The notes: generated from the sequence alone by a model not told the origin. Numbered from the stretch's first letter, positions 25,060 to 34,259 are shown. The stretch is DNA of 64,000 bases from an uncultured Granulosicoccaceae bacterium (GCA_937998875.1 CALLBO010000041.1:61731-125730); one strand, 5' to 3'. Numbers and translations: made by a program.

Positions 25060-26151
25060 CTACACTGACCATACCGATTGAGGAACAAATACTTCACCCT
25101 GCGCCAGTTTTCGCGCTGTGCGGATAACCCCTGCTGAAGATGGAACGAGTTCACCGTCTTCCTGCGATCGACATAATGCAACATCCATGGAGCCCAACGG
25201 GTGTTCCAGAGTCAGCGTTGTATGTTGCTGCTTGCCTATGTCTAACAGCCCGTCAGTAACGCTACCCTCGATAGCGGTACAGGCCGCCAGGCACTGCGAA
25301 CCGGTTACCGCCAGAGTCGGATGTGTTGCCCACGGCATAAAGTAACGGGTGGCGAGGCTGCCGTTTGGATGTTGCGCTTTGGCGACCAGCCCGAACTTGG
25401 GCGTCACAGATTTTGAGCAATCGCCCATGCCCATCAGTTCACCTGCTTGCAGGCGAATCATCTCCATTTTTTCAAAGAACGATTTATTAGCATCCAGCGC
25501 TTCACGCGTCTCATGACCGGTTAGCCCGAACGCTTCTGCCCGGGCGATTACCATTGGCATTGCGAAATCCACACAACTGATATCAATGCCGTCGATCGTG
25601 TCGCGGGCATTGCCGGTGGGTAACAGGGAGCCGGTCATTGAACCCGCGATTTCGTGAAAATCCAAAGCGATTGGTGCTGCTGTGCCCGGTACGCCATCTA
25701 TCGCGACGTCGCCTTGATAGGACACGATACCGTCAGGCGTTTGTACTGTCGCTTCAACCTTGGCCCCGGTATTGACCGCATGGATTCTTACTGTGGTTTC
25801 ATCTGCGGTTGCTTTAACAATACCCATTTCAATAGATGCCGGACCAACGCCAATCATCATATTTCCACAGGTCGGTTTGTAATCGACCATTTGGTCTTCA
25901 ACGCTTACCTGAGCAAAAAAGTAGTCAACATCCGCCCACTCATCGTCCGATGGCGAAAGCATGGCTACTTTGGTAGTGACGGCACTGCCGCCACCAATGC
26001 CATCAATATTTAACGCATGCCCTGAACCCACTGCACTCACTAACACGTCGGATAACGTGTCTGTATCAACGGGTAGGTCCTCGCGATTGAAAAACGGGCC
26101 TCGCGAGCTGCCGCCACGTATAAAAATGTAGGGTATGCCGGTCTGGCTCAT
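25060..26151 (-). CDS. PrpF/GalD-family isomerase (4-oxalomesaconate tautomerase-like)
   Basis: This is a 363-aa protein of the PrpF family (diaminopimelate-epimerase fold), whose members move double bonds in aconitate-like or oxalomesaconate-like acids. Evidence is the N-terminal IPYIFIRGGSSRGPFF, the CGNMM motif with catalytic-type Cys95, GSVTDGLLDIG and HPLGSMDV. GalD tautomerises 4-oxalomesaconate in gallate breakdown; PrpF isomerises 2-methyl-aconitate. The gene is divergent from tcuA, whose product oxidises tricarballylate to cis-aconitate, so here a role in aconitate-type isomerisation is more likely than gallate catabolism. No ring-cleavage genes are nearby. Confidence 0.85.
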   Translation of the reverse strand: MSQTGIPYIFIRGGSSRGPFFNREDLPVDTDTLSDVLVSAVGSGHALNIDGIGGGSAVTTKVAMLSPSDDEWADVDYFFAQVSVEDQMVDYKPTCGNMMIGVGPASIEMGIVKATADETTVRIHAVNTGAKVEATVQTPDGIVSYQGDVAIDGVPGTAAPIALDFHEIAGSMTGSLLPTGNARDTIDGIDISCVDFAMPMVIARAEAFGLTGHETREALDANKSFFEKMEMIRLQAGELMGMGDCSKSVTPKFGLVAKAQHPNGSLATRYFMPWATHPTLAVTGSQCLAACTAIEGSVTDGLLDIGKQQHTTLTLEHPLGSMDVALCRSQEDGELVPSSAGVIRTARKLAQGEVFVPQSVWSV

Positions 26152-26346
26152 AGGAGTATCTCACTGTGATTGTATGTGGGCACCGGAATTATTTTCTCGA
26201 CCCGGTGGTATTCACATCAGATCACTGGATAATACAGGGGTCGAAGCGTGCTATGAAGTGCAGGAGTACATAGTGTGTGCCATACGTCTGGCTATCGTGA
26301 AACATGAGATGCTCAAATCAGAGTCAAATTTTGACTGAACAGGCAT

Positions 26347-27828
26347 GTGCGCCAGAGGACTCAGGTATTGCCTAAAGTCCTGGATGCACCTGAAGCGGAT
26401 TTATCATTAGTCACACCTGGAGTCGGTCCTGTCACGTCCGACGTACTCGTAGTCGGCGGTGGTAATGCTGGGCTCTGTGCGGCAATCTGTGCCGCTGAAG
26501 CGGGCGCAACCGTTACACTGTTAGAGCGTGCGCCAGTTGCCTATCGCGGTGGCAATAGTCGCCACACGCGCAATTTTCGTTGCTCTCATGAAGCGTCGCT
26601 CGGGGTGCTGTCCGGTCAGTATCGCGTTGACGAGTTTTATGATGATCTGCTGCGAGTCACCAAAGGCAATACCGATGAAGCGCTTGCCAGAATGGTTATT
26701 CGCAATGCACCGGAAAGTTATCAATGGATGTCGCGGCAGGGCGTGATCTTCCAGCCGTCACTTTCCGGCACGCTGTCCTTATCACGAACCAATGCGTTTT
26801 TTCTGGGAGGTGGCAAGGCGTTGGTGAATGCCTACTATCAGCGTTGCGAAGATCTGGGGGTAGCAATTCACTACAACGCAACCGTGATTGATCTGCACAT
26901 TGAAAACAATCGTTTTGATGGTGCACTTATAGAAGTCGAGGGCGAACAACGTTATCTGCGGGCATCAAGTGTGATCATTGCAGCGGGAGGGTTTGAAGCA
27001 AACAAAGAATGGCTCGCAGAGGCGTGGGGTGATGCGGCAAAAAACTTTCTGATTCGCGGTACGCCTTACAACCGTGGTGAAGTATTACGGCAAATGCTCA
27101 ACCACGGGGCTGACTCAATTGGTGATCCGACGCAATGCCATGCGGTGGCTATTGATGGGCGGGCACCCGAATACGACGGTGGTATCGTCACCCGACTGGA
27201 CTGTGTGCCATTTTCTGTTGTTCTAAATAAACACGGTGAACGATTTTATGACGAAGGGGAAGACGTCTGGCCAAAGCGTTACGCGATCTGGGGTCGGCTG
27301 GTCGCAGCGCAGCCGGATCAGGTGGCTTATTCTATTGTCGATGAAAAATCCCGGGAGCTCTTTATGCCATCAGTTTTTCCCGCTATGTCGAGTGACTCCC
27401 TTGAGGAGCTTACAGAGAAGCTCGGTTTACCAGTAGCACAATCTGTAAAGACCATTAAGTTGTTTAATGATGCTTGTAGTGCTGGTGATTTCCACCCAAC
27501 GGAGTTGGATGGCTTGTGTACCACAGGACTTGAACCTGAAAAAACCAATTGGGCCAGAGCACTGGATACGCCTCCGTACTACGGGTACGAACTAAGACCC
27601 GGCGTCACGTTTACTTATCTCGGTATTAATGTGGATGATACCGCCCGGGTAACATTTGATGGCAGGCAGGCTGAAAACATCTGGGCTGCCGGTGAAATTA
27701 TGGCGGGCAATATTCTGGGTGAAGGTTACCTTGCGGGGTTCGGTATGACCATAGGGACTGTTTTTGGACGTATTGCAGGCCGGGAGGCCGGGCAATATGT
27801 CACCGGAGTTGATTCAAGTGAGTTATAG
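26347..27828 (+). CDS. tcuA: FAD-dependent tricarballylate dehydrogenase-like protein
   Basis: This is a 493-aa flavoprotein of the fumarate-reductase/succinate-dehydrogenase flavoprotein superfamily. The dinucleotide motif VVGGGNAGLCAAICAAEAG begins near residue 35. RGGNSRHTRNFRC is the TcuA/CobZ-type substrate loop. The C-terminus carries the second FAD contact AAGEIMAGNILGEGYLAGFG. The start is GTG at 26347, the only start codon before the FAD motif that keeps a short N-terminal extension. It overlaps tcuB by 32 nt. TcuA oxidises tricarballylate to cis-aconitate and passes electrons to TcuB. Related substrates with three carboxylates remain possible. Confidence 0.9.
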   Translation: MRQRTQVLPKVLDAPEADLSLVTPGVGPVTSDVLVVGGGNAGLCAAICAAEAGATVTLLERAPVAYRGGNSRHTRNFRCSHEASLGVLSGQYRVDEFYDDLLRVTKGNTDEALARMVIRNAPESYQWMSRQGVIFQPSLSGTLSLSRTNAFFLGGGKALVNAYYQRCEDLGVAIHYNATVIDLHIENNRFDGALIEVEGEQRYLRASSVIIAAGGFEANKEWLAEAWGDAAKNFLIRGTPYNRGEVLRQMLNHGADSIGDPTQCHAVAIDGRAPEYDGGIVTRLDCVPFSVVLNKHGERFYDEGEDVWPKRYAIWGRLVAAQPDQVAYSIVDEKSRELFMPSVFPAMSSDSLEELTEKLGLPVAQSVKTIKLFNDACSAGDFHPTELDGLCTTGLEPEKTNWARALDTPPYYGYELRPGVTFTYLGINVDDTARVTFDGRQAENIWAAGEIMAGNILGEGYLAGFGMTIGTVFGRIAGREAGQYVTGVDSSEL

Positions 27829-28909
27829 CTTAAAGATCGATACCGTCACCACCGATCACGCCGAGGCGCAACGTCAATTGGGCATCTGCACCTCCTGCAG
27901 ATACTGTGAAGGGTATTGTGCTGCATTTAAGTCAGTTACCCGTCATCGTACTTTTGATGTCGCTACTGTTTCTCACATTGCCAATCTTTGCCATAACTGC
28001 CGCGGTTGTTACTACGCCTGCCAGTACACAGAGCCACACGAGTTCAGTTTGAATATACCGGCATTGCTCGCCAACGTACGTGCACAGAACTGGGAGGAAC
28101 ACATTCAACCTCGGGTTGTCACGCGGCATATGCAGAGATACATCTGGCCGTATGTGATGCTTACAGCGTTATTTGTTTTATTGTTCAGTGTGGCTGTGGG
28201 CGCGCCATGGGTGTCCGCATTGCCGTTCTACAGTTTAATCAGTCACAACACCATGGTGCTGATATTCCTGCCGCTGTTTGTGTTACCGGTTATAGCGTTA
28301 ATTCTAGGGCTTCGAAGGTATTGGAAGTCAATTGGCGGAAAGCCGCTTAAGCTCATACACGTAAAGGAAGCAATTGCATCAGCCGCCACCATGAAGCAAC
28401 TCGATGGCGGCCAGGGGCAGGGCTGTAACTATGAAGCAGGTGAACGATATACATCCATTCGCCGCTGGGCACATCAGGCCACCATGTACGGATTTTTACT
28501 CTGTTTTCTGAGTACATCAGTTGCCACGCTATATCACTACTTGTTTAACTACCCCGCGCCATATCCCTTTTTCAGCCTGCCTAAAATGTTCGGTGTCAGT
28601 GGTGGAATATTACTCACAATCGGTTGTGCGGTGTTGATATACCTCAAGCGCATGGCAGACGAAGGGCTTGGTAGCCAACAACGACAGCGTGCCGAATACA
28701 CTTTTACAACGCTGCTGTTCTTAGTGGGACTAACCGGGTTGTTGCTCTATTGGTGCAAAGGCACATCGGTTGCGGGTGGGTTGTTGATTGTGCATTTGTC
28801 AGTGGTTGCGACTTTTTTCATCGCTATACCGTATTCTAAAATGTCACATGGGTTTTTTCGCCTTGCAGCCCTTTGCCGGGAGTCGCAGCTGTCTTCGCGG
28901 GCCTTATAA
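27797..28909 (+). CDS. tcuB: TcuB/CitB-type Fe-S and membrane electron-transfer protein
   Basis: This is a protein of about 370 aa. The N-terminal ferredoxin-like part holds two cysteine clusters, CTSCRYCEGYC (Cys31-Cys41) and CHNCRGCYYAC (about 70-80), typical of two iron-sulfur centres. It is followed by membrane helices from about residue 115 containing His residues for heme. TcuB reoxidises the FADH2 of TcuA and sends electrons to the quinone pool. The ATG at 27797 is preferred because GGGAGG lies 9 nt upstream; translation would start inside the tcuA end, a coupling also seen in known tcu operons. The usual citrate-like importer TcuC is absent. Confidence 0.92.
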   Translation: MSPELIQVSYSLKIDTVTTDHAEAQRQLGICTSCRYCEGYCAAFKSVTRHRTFDVATVSHIANLCHNCRGCYYACQYTEPHEFSLNIPALLANVRAQNWEEHIQPRVVTRHMQRYIWPYVMLTALFVLLFSVAVGAPWVSALPFYSLISHNTMVLIFLPLFVLPVIALILGLRRYWKSIGGKPLKLIHVKEAIASAATMKQLDGGQGQGCNYEAGERYTSIRRWAHQATMYGFLLCFLSTSVATLYHYLFNYPAPYPFFSLPKMFGVSGGILLTIGCAVLIYLKRMADEGLGSQQRQRAEYTFTTLLFLVGLTGLLLYWCKGTSVAGGLLIVHLSVVATFFIAIPYSKMSHGFFRLAALCRESQLSSRAL

Positions 28910-28956
28910 GATATGCTTGCAAACCATAGTCATCACAGTTTTATCAGGAGTGAAGT

Positions 28957-30150
28957 ATGTCTTACGAACCCGCTTCGTCAGTGCTTGAAAACGTTCGTGT
29001 ACTTGACCTCACCCGCGTACGTTCCGGCCCCACTGCAGTGCGCCAGCTGGCAGACTGGGGGGCTGATGTAATCCGGGTGGAGCAACCTGAAGCGCTGGAG
29101 CCGGATGGCAGTCTGGGTGCGGCGCGTCATACGGCAGATTTTCAGAACCTGCAGCGTAATAAACGCAGTATTACGCTGAACCTCAAAACCGATGAGGGCA
29201 TGGCGTTATTCCGCAAGCTGGCAGATACCGCAGATGTGGTGGTAGAGAATTTCCGCCCTGATGTGAAACACAGGCTCGGCATAGACTACGGCACGTTATC
29301 AAAAACCAACCAGCGTCTGATCTATGCCAGTATCTCCGGCTTTGGTCAAACCGGCCCGTACGCAAAAAGGCCCGGCTTTGATCAGGTGGCACAAGGTATG
29401 GGCGGGCTTATGTCCATTACGGGTGCACCGGGAGAAGGCCCTATGCGAGTCGGTATTCCTATCGCTGACCTCTGCGCCGGTCATTTCTGTGCTCAGGGTA
29501 TCTTACTTGCGCTGTATGAGAGAGAACGCTCGGGTAAAGGTCAGTGGTTACACACGTCGTTGTTGCAGGCAATGATCGCAATGCTGGATTTTCAAGCGGC
29601 GCGGTATACGGTGAGTGAACAGGTGGCAGGGCAGGCAGGTAACAACCACCCGACCAGTATTCCGACCGGTGTATTTCAAACGAAAGACGGCTACATCAAT
29701 ATTGCGGTAGCGGGTGAGGCCACCTGGTCACGGTTCTGTCAGGCAATGAATAAGGATGACTGGCAGGATCATCCGGACTACAAAGACAATGGTCTCCGTT
29801 CTGATAATCGTGAACAGTTGAATGCACTGATTAATGAGGTAACGCAAAGTCGAACCAGTGAAAATTGGATAAGTGCATTTACCGAAGGCGGTGTGCCATG
29901 TGGGCCGATTTATACGATTGATAAAACATTTGATGATCCGCAGGTTAAGCACCTGCAGATGACAGAAAATGTAGAATCGCCTGTCATGGGAGGCCTTGAT
30001 CTAATTGCCCAGCCTGTCGTTCTCGATAGAACGCCAAGTAGTATCAAGGTGGCACCACCTGAGCGCGGTAACGCGACGCAGGATATCTTGCTTGAGCTTG
30101 GTGTAAAAGAGGAAGAGCTGGGCAGAATGCGCGAAGAGCACATAATCTAG
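28957..30150 (+). CDS. Class III (CaiB/BaiF) CoA-transferase
   Basis: This is a 397-aa family III CoA-transferase of normal length. The fold is shown by VLDLTRVRSGPTAVRQLADWGADVIRVE near the N-terminus, RNKRSITLNLK, VVVENFRPDVKHRLG and the catalytic aspartate Asp171 in IPIADLCAGHF. AGAM(A)AL-type helices are replaced by QGILLALYERE. It sits 47 nt after tcuB and 3 nt before an SDR gene, hence in the same transcript. It probably activates the carboxylate handled by TcuAB by moving CoA from a donor such as succinyl-CoA. The exact acid is unknown. Confidence 0.9.
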   Translation: MSYEPASSVLENVRVLDLTRVRSGPTAVRQLADWGADVIRVEQPEALEPDGSLGAARHTADFQNLQRNKRSITLNLKTDEGMALFRKLADTADVVVENFRPDVKHRLGIDYGTLSKTNQRLIYASISGFGQTGPYAKRPGFDQVAQGMGGLMSITGAPGEGPMRVGIPIADLCAGHFCAQGILLALYERERSGKGQWLHTSLLQAMIAMLDFQAARYTVSEQVAGQAGNNHPTSIPTGVFQTKDGYINIAVAGEATWSRFCQAMNKDDWQDHPDYKDNGLRSDNREQLNALINEVTQSRTSENWISAFTEGGVPCGPIYTIDKTFDDPQVKHLQMTENVESPVMGGLDLIAQPVVLDRTPSSIKVAPPERGNATQDILLELGVKEEELGRMREEHII

Positions 30151-30153
30151 ACC

Positions 30154-30897
30154 ATGGCTACTGAAGGTAAAAAGCGAACGGCACTTATCACCGGTTCCGG
30201 CCGTAACATTGGTCGAGCTATTGCTATCGAGCTTGCCGGTGCGGGCTGCAATGTGATTTTAAACGGTTCTGCCGATCGCGCGGCCTGTGAATCTGTTGCC
30301 AGTGAGATAGAGGCGGCCGGTGCCAGTGTTTATATCGCAATGGGTGATATAGGCGTTCGTGAAGAGGCGCTGGCAATTGCTGCCAGTGGCATAGAGAACT
30401 TCGGTAGCATCGATATATTGGTTAATAATGCTGCGATCCGCCCGTCGTTTGATCTGATCAACGATGATGAGGATTCCTTTCAGCGCATTATGAATATTAA
30501 CTTTCATGCCGCATGGTGGCTATCCCGTGCCTGTATGCCCGGTATGATTGAGAATGGCTGGGGCAGGGTAATAAACTTTACCGGCATGAATGCGCAACAG
30601 GGTTATACCGGAAAATCCGCGGTCAGTATTTCTAAGCACGCTTCGTGGGGACTGACCAAATCCATTGCAAAGGAATACGGTCGGCATGGCATCACCGCGA
30701 ATATAATTTCTCCCGGTACGATTGTCGGCGATGATGAAGAGTCCGGCAATTACGATAAATTGCTACAGCAGAATCCGGCGGGTAGGTTGGGTGATCCTTC
30801 AGATATTGCAAAAATGGCAGGTTATCTGGTCAGTGACAATGCAGGTTTTGTTAACGGCCAGCTGATGCAGGTTAATGGTGGGGTTGTAGTGGCTTGA
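30154..30897 (+). CDS. SDR-fold protein with missing catalytic tyrosine
   Basis: This is a 247-aa protein with a complete Rossmann start (TGSGRNIG, residues 13-20), NNAAIRPSF and an SDR C-terminus (GFVNGQLMQVNGGVVV). The active site departs from the family: the YxxxK position reads VSISK (Val157...Lys161), and the catalytic serine position falls in NFTGMN. The nucleotide sequence around codon 157 (GTC) is unambiguous in the window. The protein may bind NAD(P) without classical dehydrogenase chemistry, or use another acid such as Tyr151 five residues upstream. It is coupled to the CoA-transferase gene (3-nt gap), so a role in the same acyl-CoA or tricarboxylate pathway is likely. Confidence 0.85.
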   Translation: MATEGKKRTALITGSGRNIGRAIAIELAGAGCNVILNGSADRAACESVASEIEAAGASVYIAMGDIGVREEALAIAASGIENFGSIDILVNNAAIRPSFDLINDDEDSFQRIMNINFHAAWWLSRACMPGMIENGWGRVINFTGMNAQQGYTGKSAVSISKHASWGLTKSIAKEYGRHGITANIISPGTIVGDDEESGNYDKLLQQNPAGRLGDPSDIAKMAGYLVSDNAGFVNGQLMQVNGGVVVA

Positions 30898-31580
30898 CAA
30901 TGAAGCTGGTAACTTTCAATTAAAGTTGCTGATTTCTAAATGAGATAGTAGCTACTGTTGCGCTGAAATAGACTGAGAAAGTTAGAACGGTATTGTAGGA
31001 TACCCATTTGAAACCAGTCCGTACCTGACTGTCAGCAGATGCCGAGGCCGTCTGAAAACAGAATCCCCAATTCAGAACCGTTTAACATCAACTAGATGGC
31101 CGCCAGCGCCCTTGTGGCTCCTCGAGTTTTCATCAAACTTAGTGTCAGGCAACATAGAATTCTTGTCTTTAAGCGTTTAATTCGCGTTAGAAGCCACCGG
31201 AAAACACAGATGGCAACATCCCTTATTGCCTTTATTAACCCACTAACACCAAAGATACTGACCAATCGCCTAAAATTGTATGCCATCACGTTTAAACTCA
31301 TCTCAGTGCGAACGTTATGTAGTGTTTTCCTGAGAAAGTGCCGTGATCCAGTCTAATGTTTGATAGTACCGACAGTACCCTTTTAATAGCCTCTATCCGC
31401 GATCAGGGGCTTTTTTGCTTCTTAGAAACGTAGTTTCATTTTGCTCTAAGCGGAAATGCCGATTGTACAATTTGTGCTATCTAGATATTTGGGAGCCAGG
31501 TGGAAAACTTCAACTGTGATGTTTTGGTATATTGCTCAATATTCCGTGGACCCTGATGTGACAGAGACAATAGCTATTTT
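30898..31580. other. 683-bp intergenic region without a supported gene
   Basis: Short open frames on both strands (about 31092-31356) lack ribosome sites and any protein-like composition. The region has a weak 6-bp stem at 30911-30927 close to the SDR stop. It also holds a terminator-like hairpin at 31388-31416 without an assigned gene. It is A/T-richer than the flanking genes. No tRNA or known RNA family was recognised. Confidence 0.5.
31388..31416 (+). terminator. Terminator-like hairpin in the 30.9-31.6 kb gap
   Basis: AGCCTCT and AGGGGCT form a 7-bp stem (one G-T pair) with a 10-nt loop, followed directly by TTTTTT. It lies about 490 nt beyond the closest upstream stop codon on this strand. 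It may end a long 3' UTR or an unrecognised small RNA. Confidence 0.6.
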
Positions 31581-32801
31581 ATGAAAACTGCAGTATTCGC
31601 ATTTATCTCATTGCTCATCGGGCTTTTGATCGCAGAGCTGATTATCAAAGTTGCGGCTGTTGTGTCACCACGTATCGCCTACGAATTACGACCGCCATGG
31701 AGTAATCGCGCACTGGACCCAGATCCAAAATTGGGTTATCGAGTATCACGATATTATCCGGGATCTGACAAACGCGGATACCGGAACCCTGAAGCACTCG
31801 ATAAATCTAATATACTCGCAATCGGTGATTCCACAACTTATGGTTACTCGGTCGTAGAAAGCAAGTCCTGGCCTGCTGTTCTGAGAAACGAGAATAACCT
31901 TGATATCTATAATGCCGGGGTCGGCGGTTATGGCCCGTGTGAGTATTTAGAGGTCAGCAACGAACTGATACAGCTCAACCCTACCCAGGTTGTTGTTGCC
32001 CTGTATTTAGGCAATGACATGAGCGACGCCTACACATCCGTCTATTTGGAAGATCGTTGCCCTGATTTACAAACTGATAATGCAGAGTTACTAACAGAGC
32101 TGAGACGTCTTCGAGAGGAGCAATCGTTGCTAAAACAAGCCACAGAGCTTGGCCTTGAATCTGTCGCCGAACCATTCCGCGATGGTCTACCGCTCTCGCA
32201 TTTGTACGGCTCGAATCTAAGAGATAAATCGTCAATCTATTCATTGGTACGGGTTGCTTATCACAAACTCAACAACATTCATTATGGCCGGTTCGGGGAA
32301 GATGCTGAGGACCGGTTTGCAACGGAGTCACAAATTAAAGGAGCGATTGCTTATGACCAAATCAAAGAGCTGCGCACCGTGTTTAAGAGTCCAGCGGTTG
32401 AGGTATTGGCTGTCGATCAGACTGATCTGAGGATATCCGAAGGCAGACGAATTACGGAGACTGTTTTTGGTGAAATAAATACGCTGGCCCAGGCCAACAA
32501 CGCACAATTGATCGTGGCAATTATTCCGACAAAGGGCGTCGTTTATCGAAACATATTGGGAGATAGCTTTATATCTCAGCACTCGTCCTTTACTCCGAAA
32601 ATAGAAAACGAGCTGAAATTAAAGCAGGATATTTTGTCGTTTCTGGATGAACATAAAATTGTGCATGTGGACACAACACCACTGCTGGAAGAGGCTTTGT
32701 CTGATAGAACTCCCCCGTTCCATCAGACCTCAAACGAACACCCAAATGCATACGGATACAGCATCGTAGCAAATGCTATTGCCGCAGCAGTAGCTGAATA
32801 A
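31581..32801 (+). CDS. SGNH/GDSL-type hydrolase with N-terminal membrane anchor
   Basis: This is a 406-aa protein with one N-terminal hydrophobic segment (residues 5-28), probably an uncleaved anchor or signal sequence, and a periplasmic SGNH hydrolase domain. Block I is AIGDSTTYGYS with nucleophile Ser84. Block II glycine is in NAGVGGYGPCEY, block III asparagine in LGNDMSDA, and the C-terminal histidine in NEHPNAYGY. Such proteins de-acetylate or add acyl groups to cell-surface polysaccharides; no MBOAT partner gene is adjacent. It is followed after 11 nt by a sterol-desaturase-family gene and probably co-transcribed, suggesting a surface lipid or glycan modification pair. Confidence 0.82.
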   Translation: MKTAVFAFISLLIGLLIAELIIKVAAVVSPRIAYELRPPWSNRALDPDPKLGYRVSRYYPGSDKRGYRNPEALDKSNILAIGDSTTYGYSVVESKSWPAVLRNENNLDIYNAGVGGYGPCEYLEVSNELIQLNPTQVVVALYLGNDMSDAYTSVYLEDRCPDLQTDNAELLTELRRLREEQSLLKQATELGLESVAEPFRDGLPLSHLYGSNLRDKSSIYSLVRVAYHKLNNIHYGRFGEDAEDRFATESQIKGAIAYDQIKELRTVFKSPAVEVLAVDQTDLRISEGRRITETVFGEINTLAQANNAQLIVAIIPTKGVVYRNILGDSFISQHSSFTPKIENELKLKQDILSFLDEHKIVHVDTTPLLEEALSDRTPPFHQTSNEHPNAYGYSIVANAIAAAVAE

Positions 32802-32812
32802 GCGACAACTCA

Positions 32813-33808
32813 ATGCTTATAGATATATACCAATACAGTGCCGATGTAATCACCTCAATATTTCATTCCAAATTCTTATGGTCGGGGAGTCGGCATTACT
32901 GGCTGTATATGTTGGCGTATCCGGTAATCGCCTACATACTTTACTATCAGATCCGGTCTAGCCAGCGATCCTATCTATCTTTTCTTTTTCCACGCGATAT
33001 TTATACCCATAGATCAAACATTCTAGATTTAAAGCTCTGGTTTGTCATTATTGTTATTTTAAAATTGGGCTTTTTAACGCTGGTTTTTGCGGGTGTCGGG
33101 GTAGTTACCGGTTTTATTGATAGTGGTTTCGATCTACTTGGTCCGGAGTGGAGCGTAGAAAGAACAAGCGGCGATGAACCGGGTTTCTTAGATCGGCTAT
33201 TGTTCATGGTCGTGGTGACGGTTTGTACCGATTTCGGTTTTTTCATCATGCACTACTTCTATCATCGGCTCACATGGCTTTGGGAGTTTCACAAAGTGCA
33301 TCACTCCGCAGAGGTGCTGACGCCGATCACTGCGAATCGTCATCATCCAGTGGATTATATGCTGGAAGGTTGTTCAGCATTTTTAATAGGTGGCATTGGC
33401 GCTACGTTGTTTACTCGATTCCATGGAATTGAGGTTGATGCTCTCACTATCATGAATGTCAGTGCGATACATTTTTTTTACTATATGACCGCGAATTTCC
33501 GTCATTCACATATATGGGTAGGCTTTGGCAAATGGGGTAGTCGTATATTTGTGAGCCCGGCTATGCACCAGATCCACCACAGTGTCGCGCCACAACACTT
33601 CAACAAGAATTTCGGCTTTATATTTTCGTTTTGGGATTGGATTTTCGGTACACGATACATACCCGAACAAAAAGAGGAAGTGGTGTTCGGGCTGCCCGAC
33701 GGAGAATCAGGCTACGCCGGATTAACTGATGCGATGCTGCGTCCCTTCAAGGATTCTTTTCAGAGGCTAAAAGATACTAAATCATGGGTTCGATCACCAA
33801 CTTCATAG
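32813..33808 (+). CDS. Sterol desaturase/fatty acid hydroxylase family membrane protein
   Basis: This is a 331-aa di-iron membrane enzyme. The eight-histidine pattern of the fatty acid hydroxylase superfamily is complete: HYFYHR, HKVHHS, the HH of NRHHPVD and HQIHHSVAPQH. Hydrophobic segments lie at about 25-48, 70-100, 120-150 and 190-230. The histidine clusters face the cytoplasm. Members hydroxylate or desaturate sterols, fatty acids, carotenoids or ether lipids. The gene follows the SGNH hydrolase by 11 nt. The substrate is not decidable from sequence; hydroxylation of a membrane lipid is the most likely role. Confidence 0.88.
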   Translation: MLIDIYQYSADVITSIFHSKFLWSGSRHYWLYMLAYPVIAYILYYQIRSSQRSYLSFLFPRDIYTHRSNILDLKLWFVIIVILKLGFLTLVFAGVGVVTGFIDSGFDLLGPEWSVERTSGDEPGFLDRLLFMVVVTVCTDFGFFIMHYFYHRLTWLWEFHKVHHSAEVLTPITANRHHPVDYMLEGCSAFLIGGIGATLFTRFHGIEVDALTIMNVSAIHFFYYMTANFRHSHIWVGFGKWGSRIFVSPAMHQIHHSVAPQHFNKNFGFIFSFWDWIFGTRYIPEQKEEVVFGLPDGESGYAGLTDAMLRPFKDSFQRLKDTKSWVRSPTS

Positions 33809-33903
33809 ATTAACCACCAAAAAGTTATCCATACAATAAGTCGTATCAAACAGACTTTGTAGTGCATACATACCTATATTGGCATATTTACATCGACATT
33901 TTT

Positions 33904-34259
33904 TCAAATTGAATAGTGAATGTCGTCCATGCTGCGTGCCTTGACCGTAGTGATCATAGATAAATTGATCTCCTCACCGTTGAGTAGCTCATACCACCTA
34001 ATACCAATGTAGTTGCTTCTAGCCGGCAAAATTCCAGTACGCCTACCATCGGTTTCTCGCTACCTGGTACAACAATATTTTGTAGCGGCCCACCATTGAC
34101 CGTGATATCCACAAAGAGGGTACTTTGGTCGAAAGAACTGATCTGTCTGTCGCGGATCGGGTTGTCCAGCATCATGTTAACTGTACTATTGCTGGTTCCC
34201 TCACAAGTGAATAAAGCAGCTGATGCAATTGGCAATAAAAAAGTCTTGCACGCTAGCAA
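33904..34259 (-). pseudogene. Frameshifted small lipoprotein gene
   Basis: The minus strand encodes a TTG-started signal-like segment (MLACKTFLLPIASAALFTC) and a beta-rich stretch, FDQSTLFVDITVNGGPLQN. It then loses sense after VPGSEKP. In another frame, starting at the same point (about 34050-34060), the sequence continues naturally as TDGRRTGILPARSNYIGIRW, then YELLNGEEINLS, and stops at 33904. Joining the two frames gives one protein of about 118 residues, so a single frameshift interrupts a former lipoprotein gene. The alternative is a sequencing error. It is convergent with the sterol-desaturase-like gene. The family is unknown. Confidence 0.55.

Noticed and set aside
31092..31356. Overlapping small open frames on both strands in the 31 kb gap
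   Set aside because: No ribosome-binding site, no domain-like composition, and mutually antisense; not called as genes.
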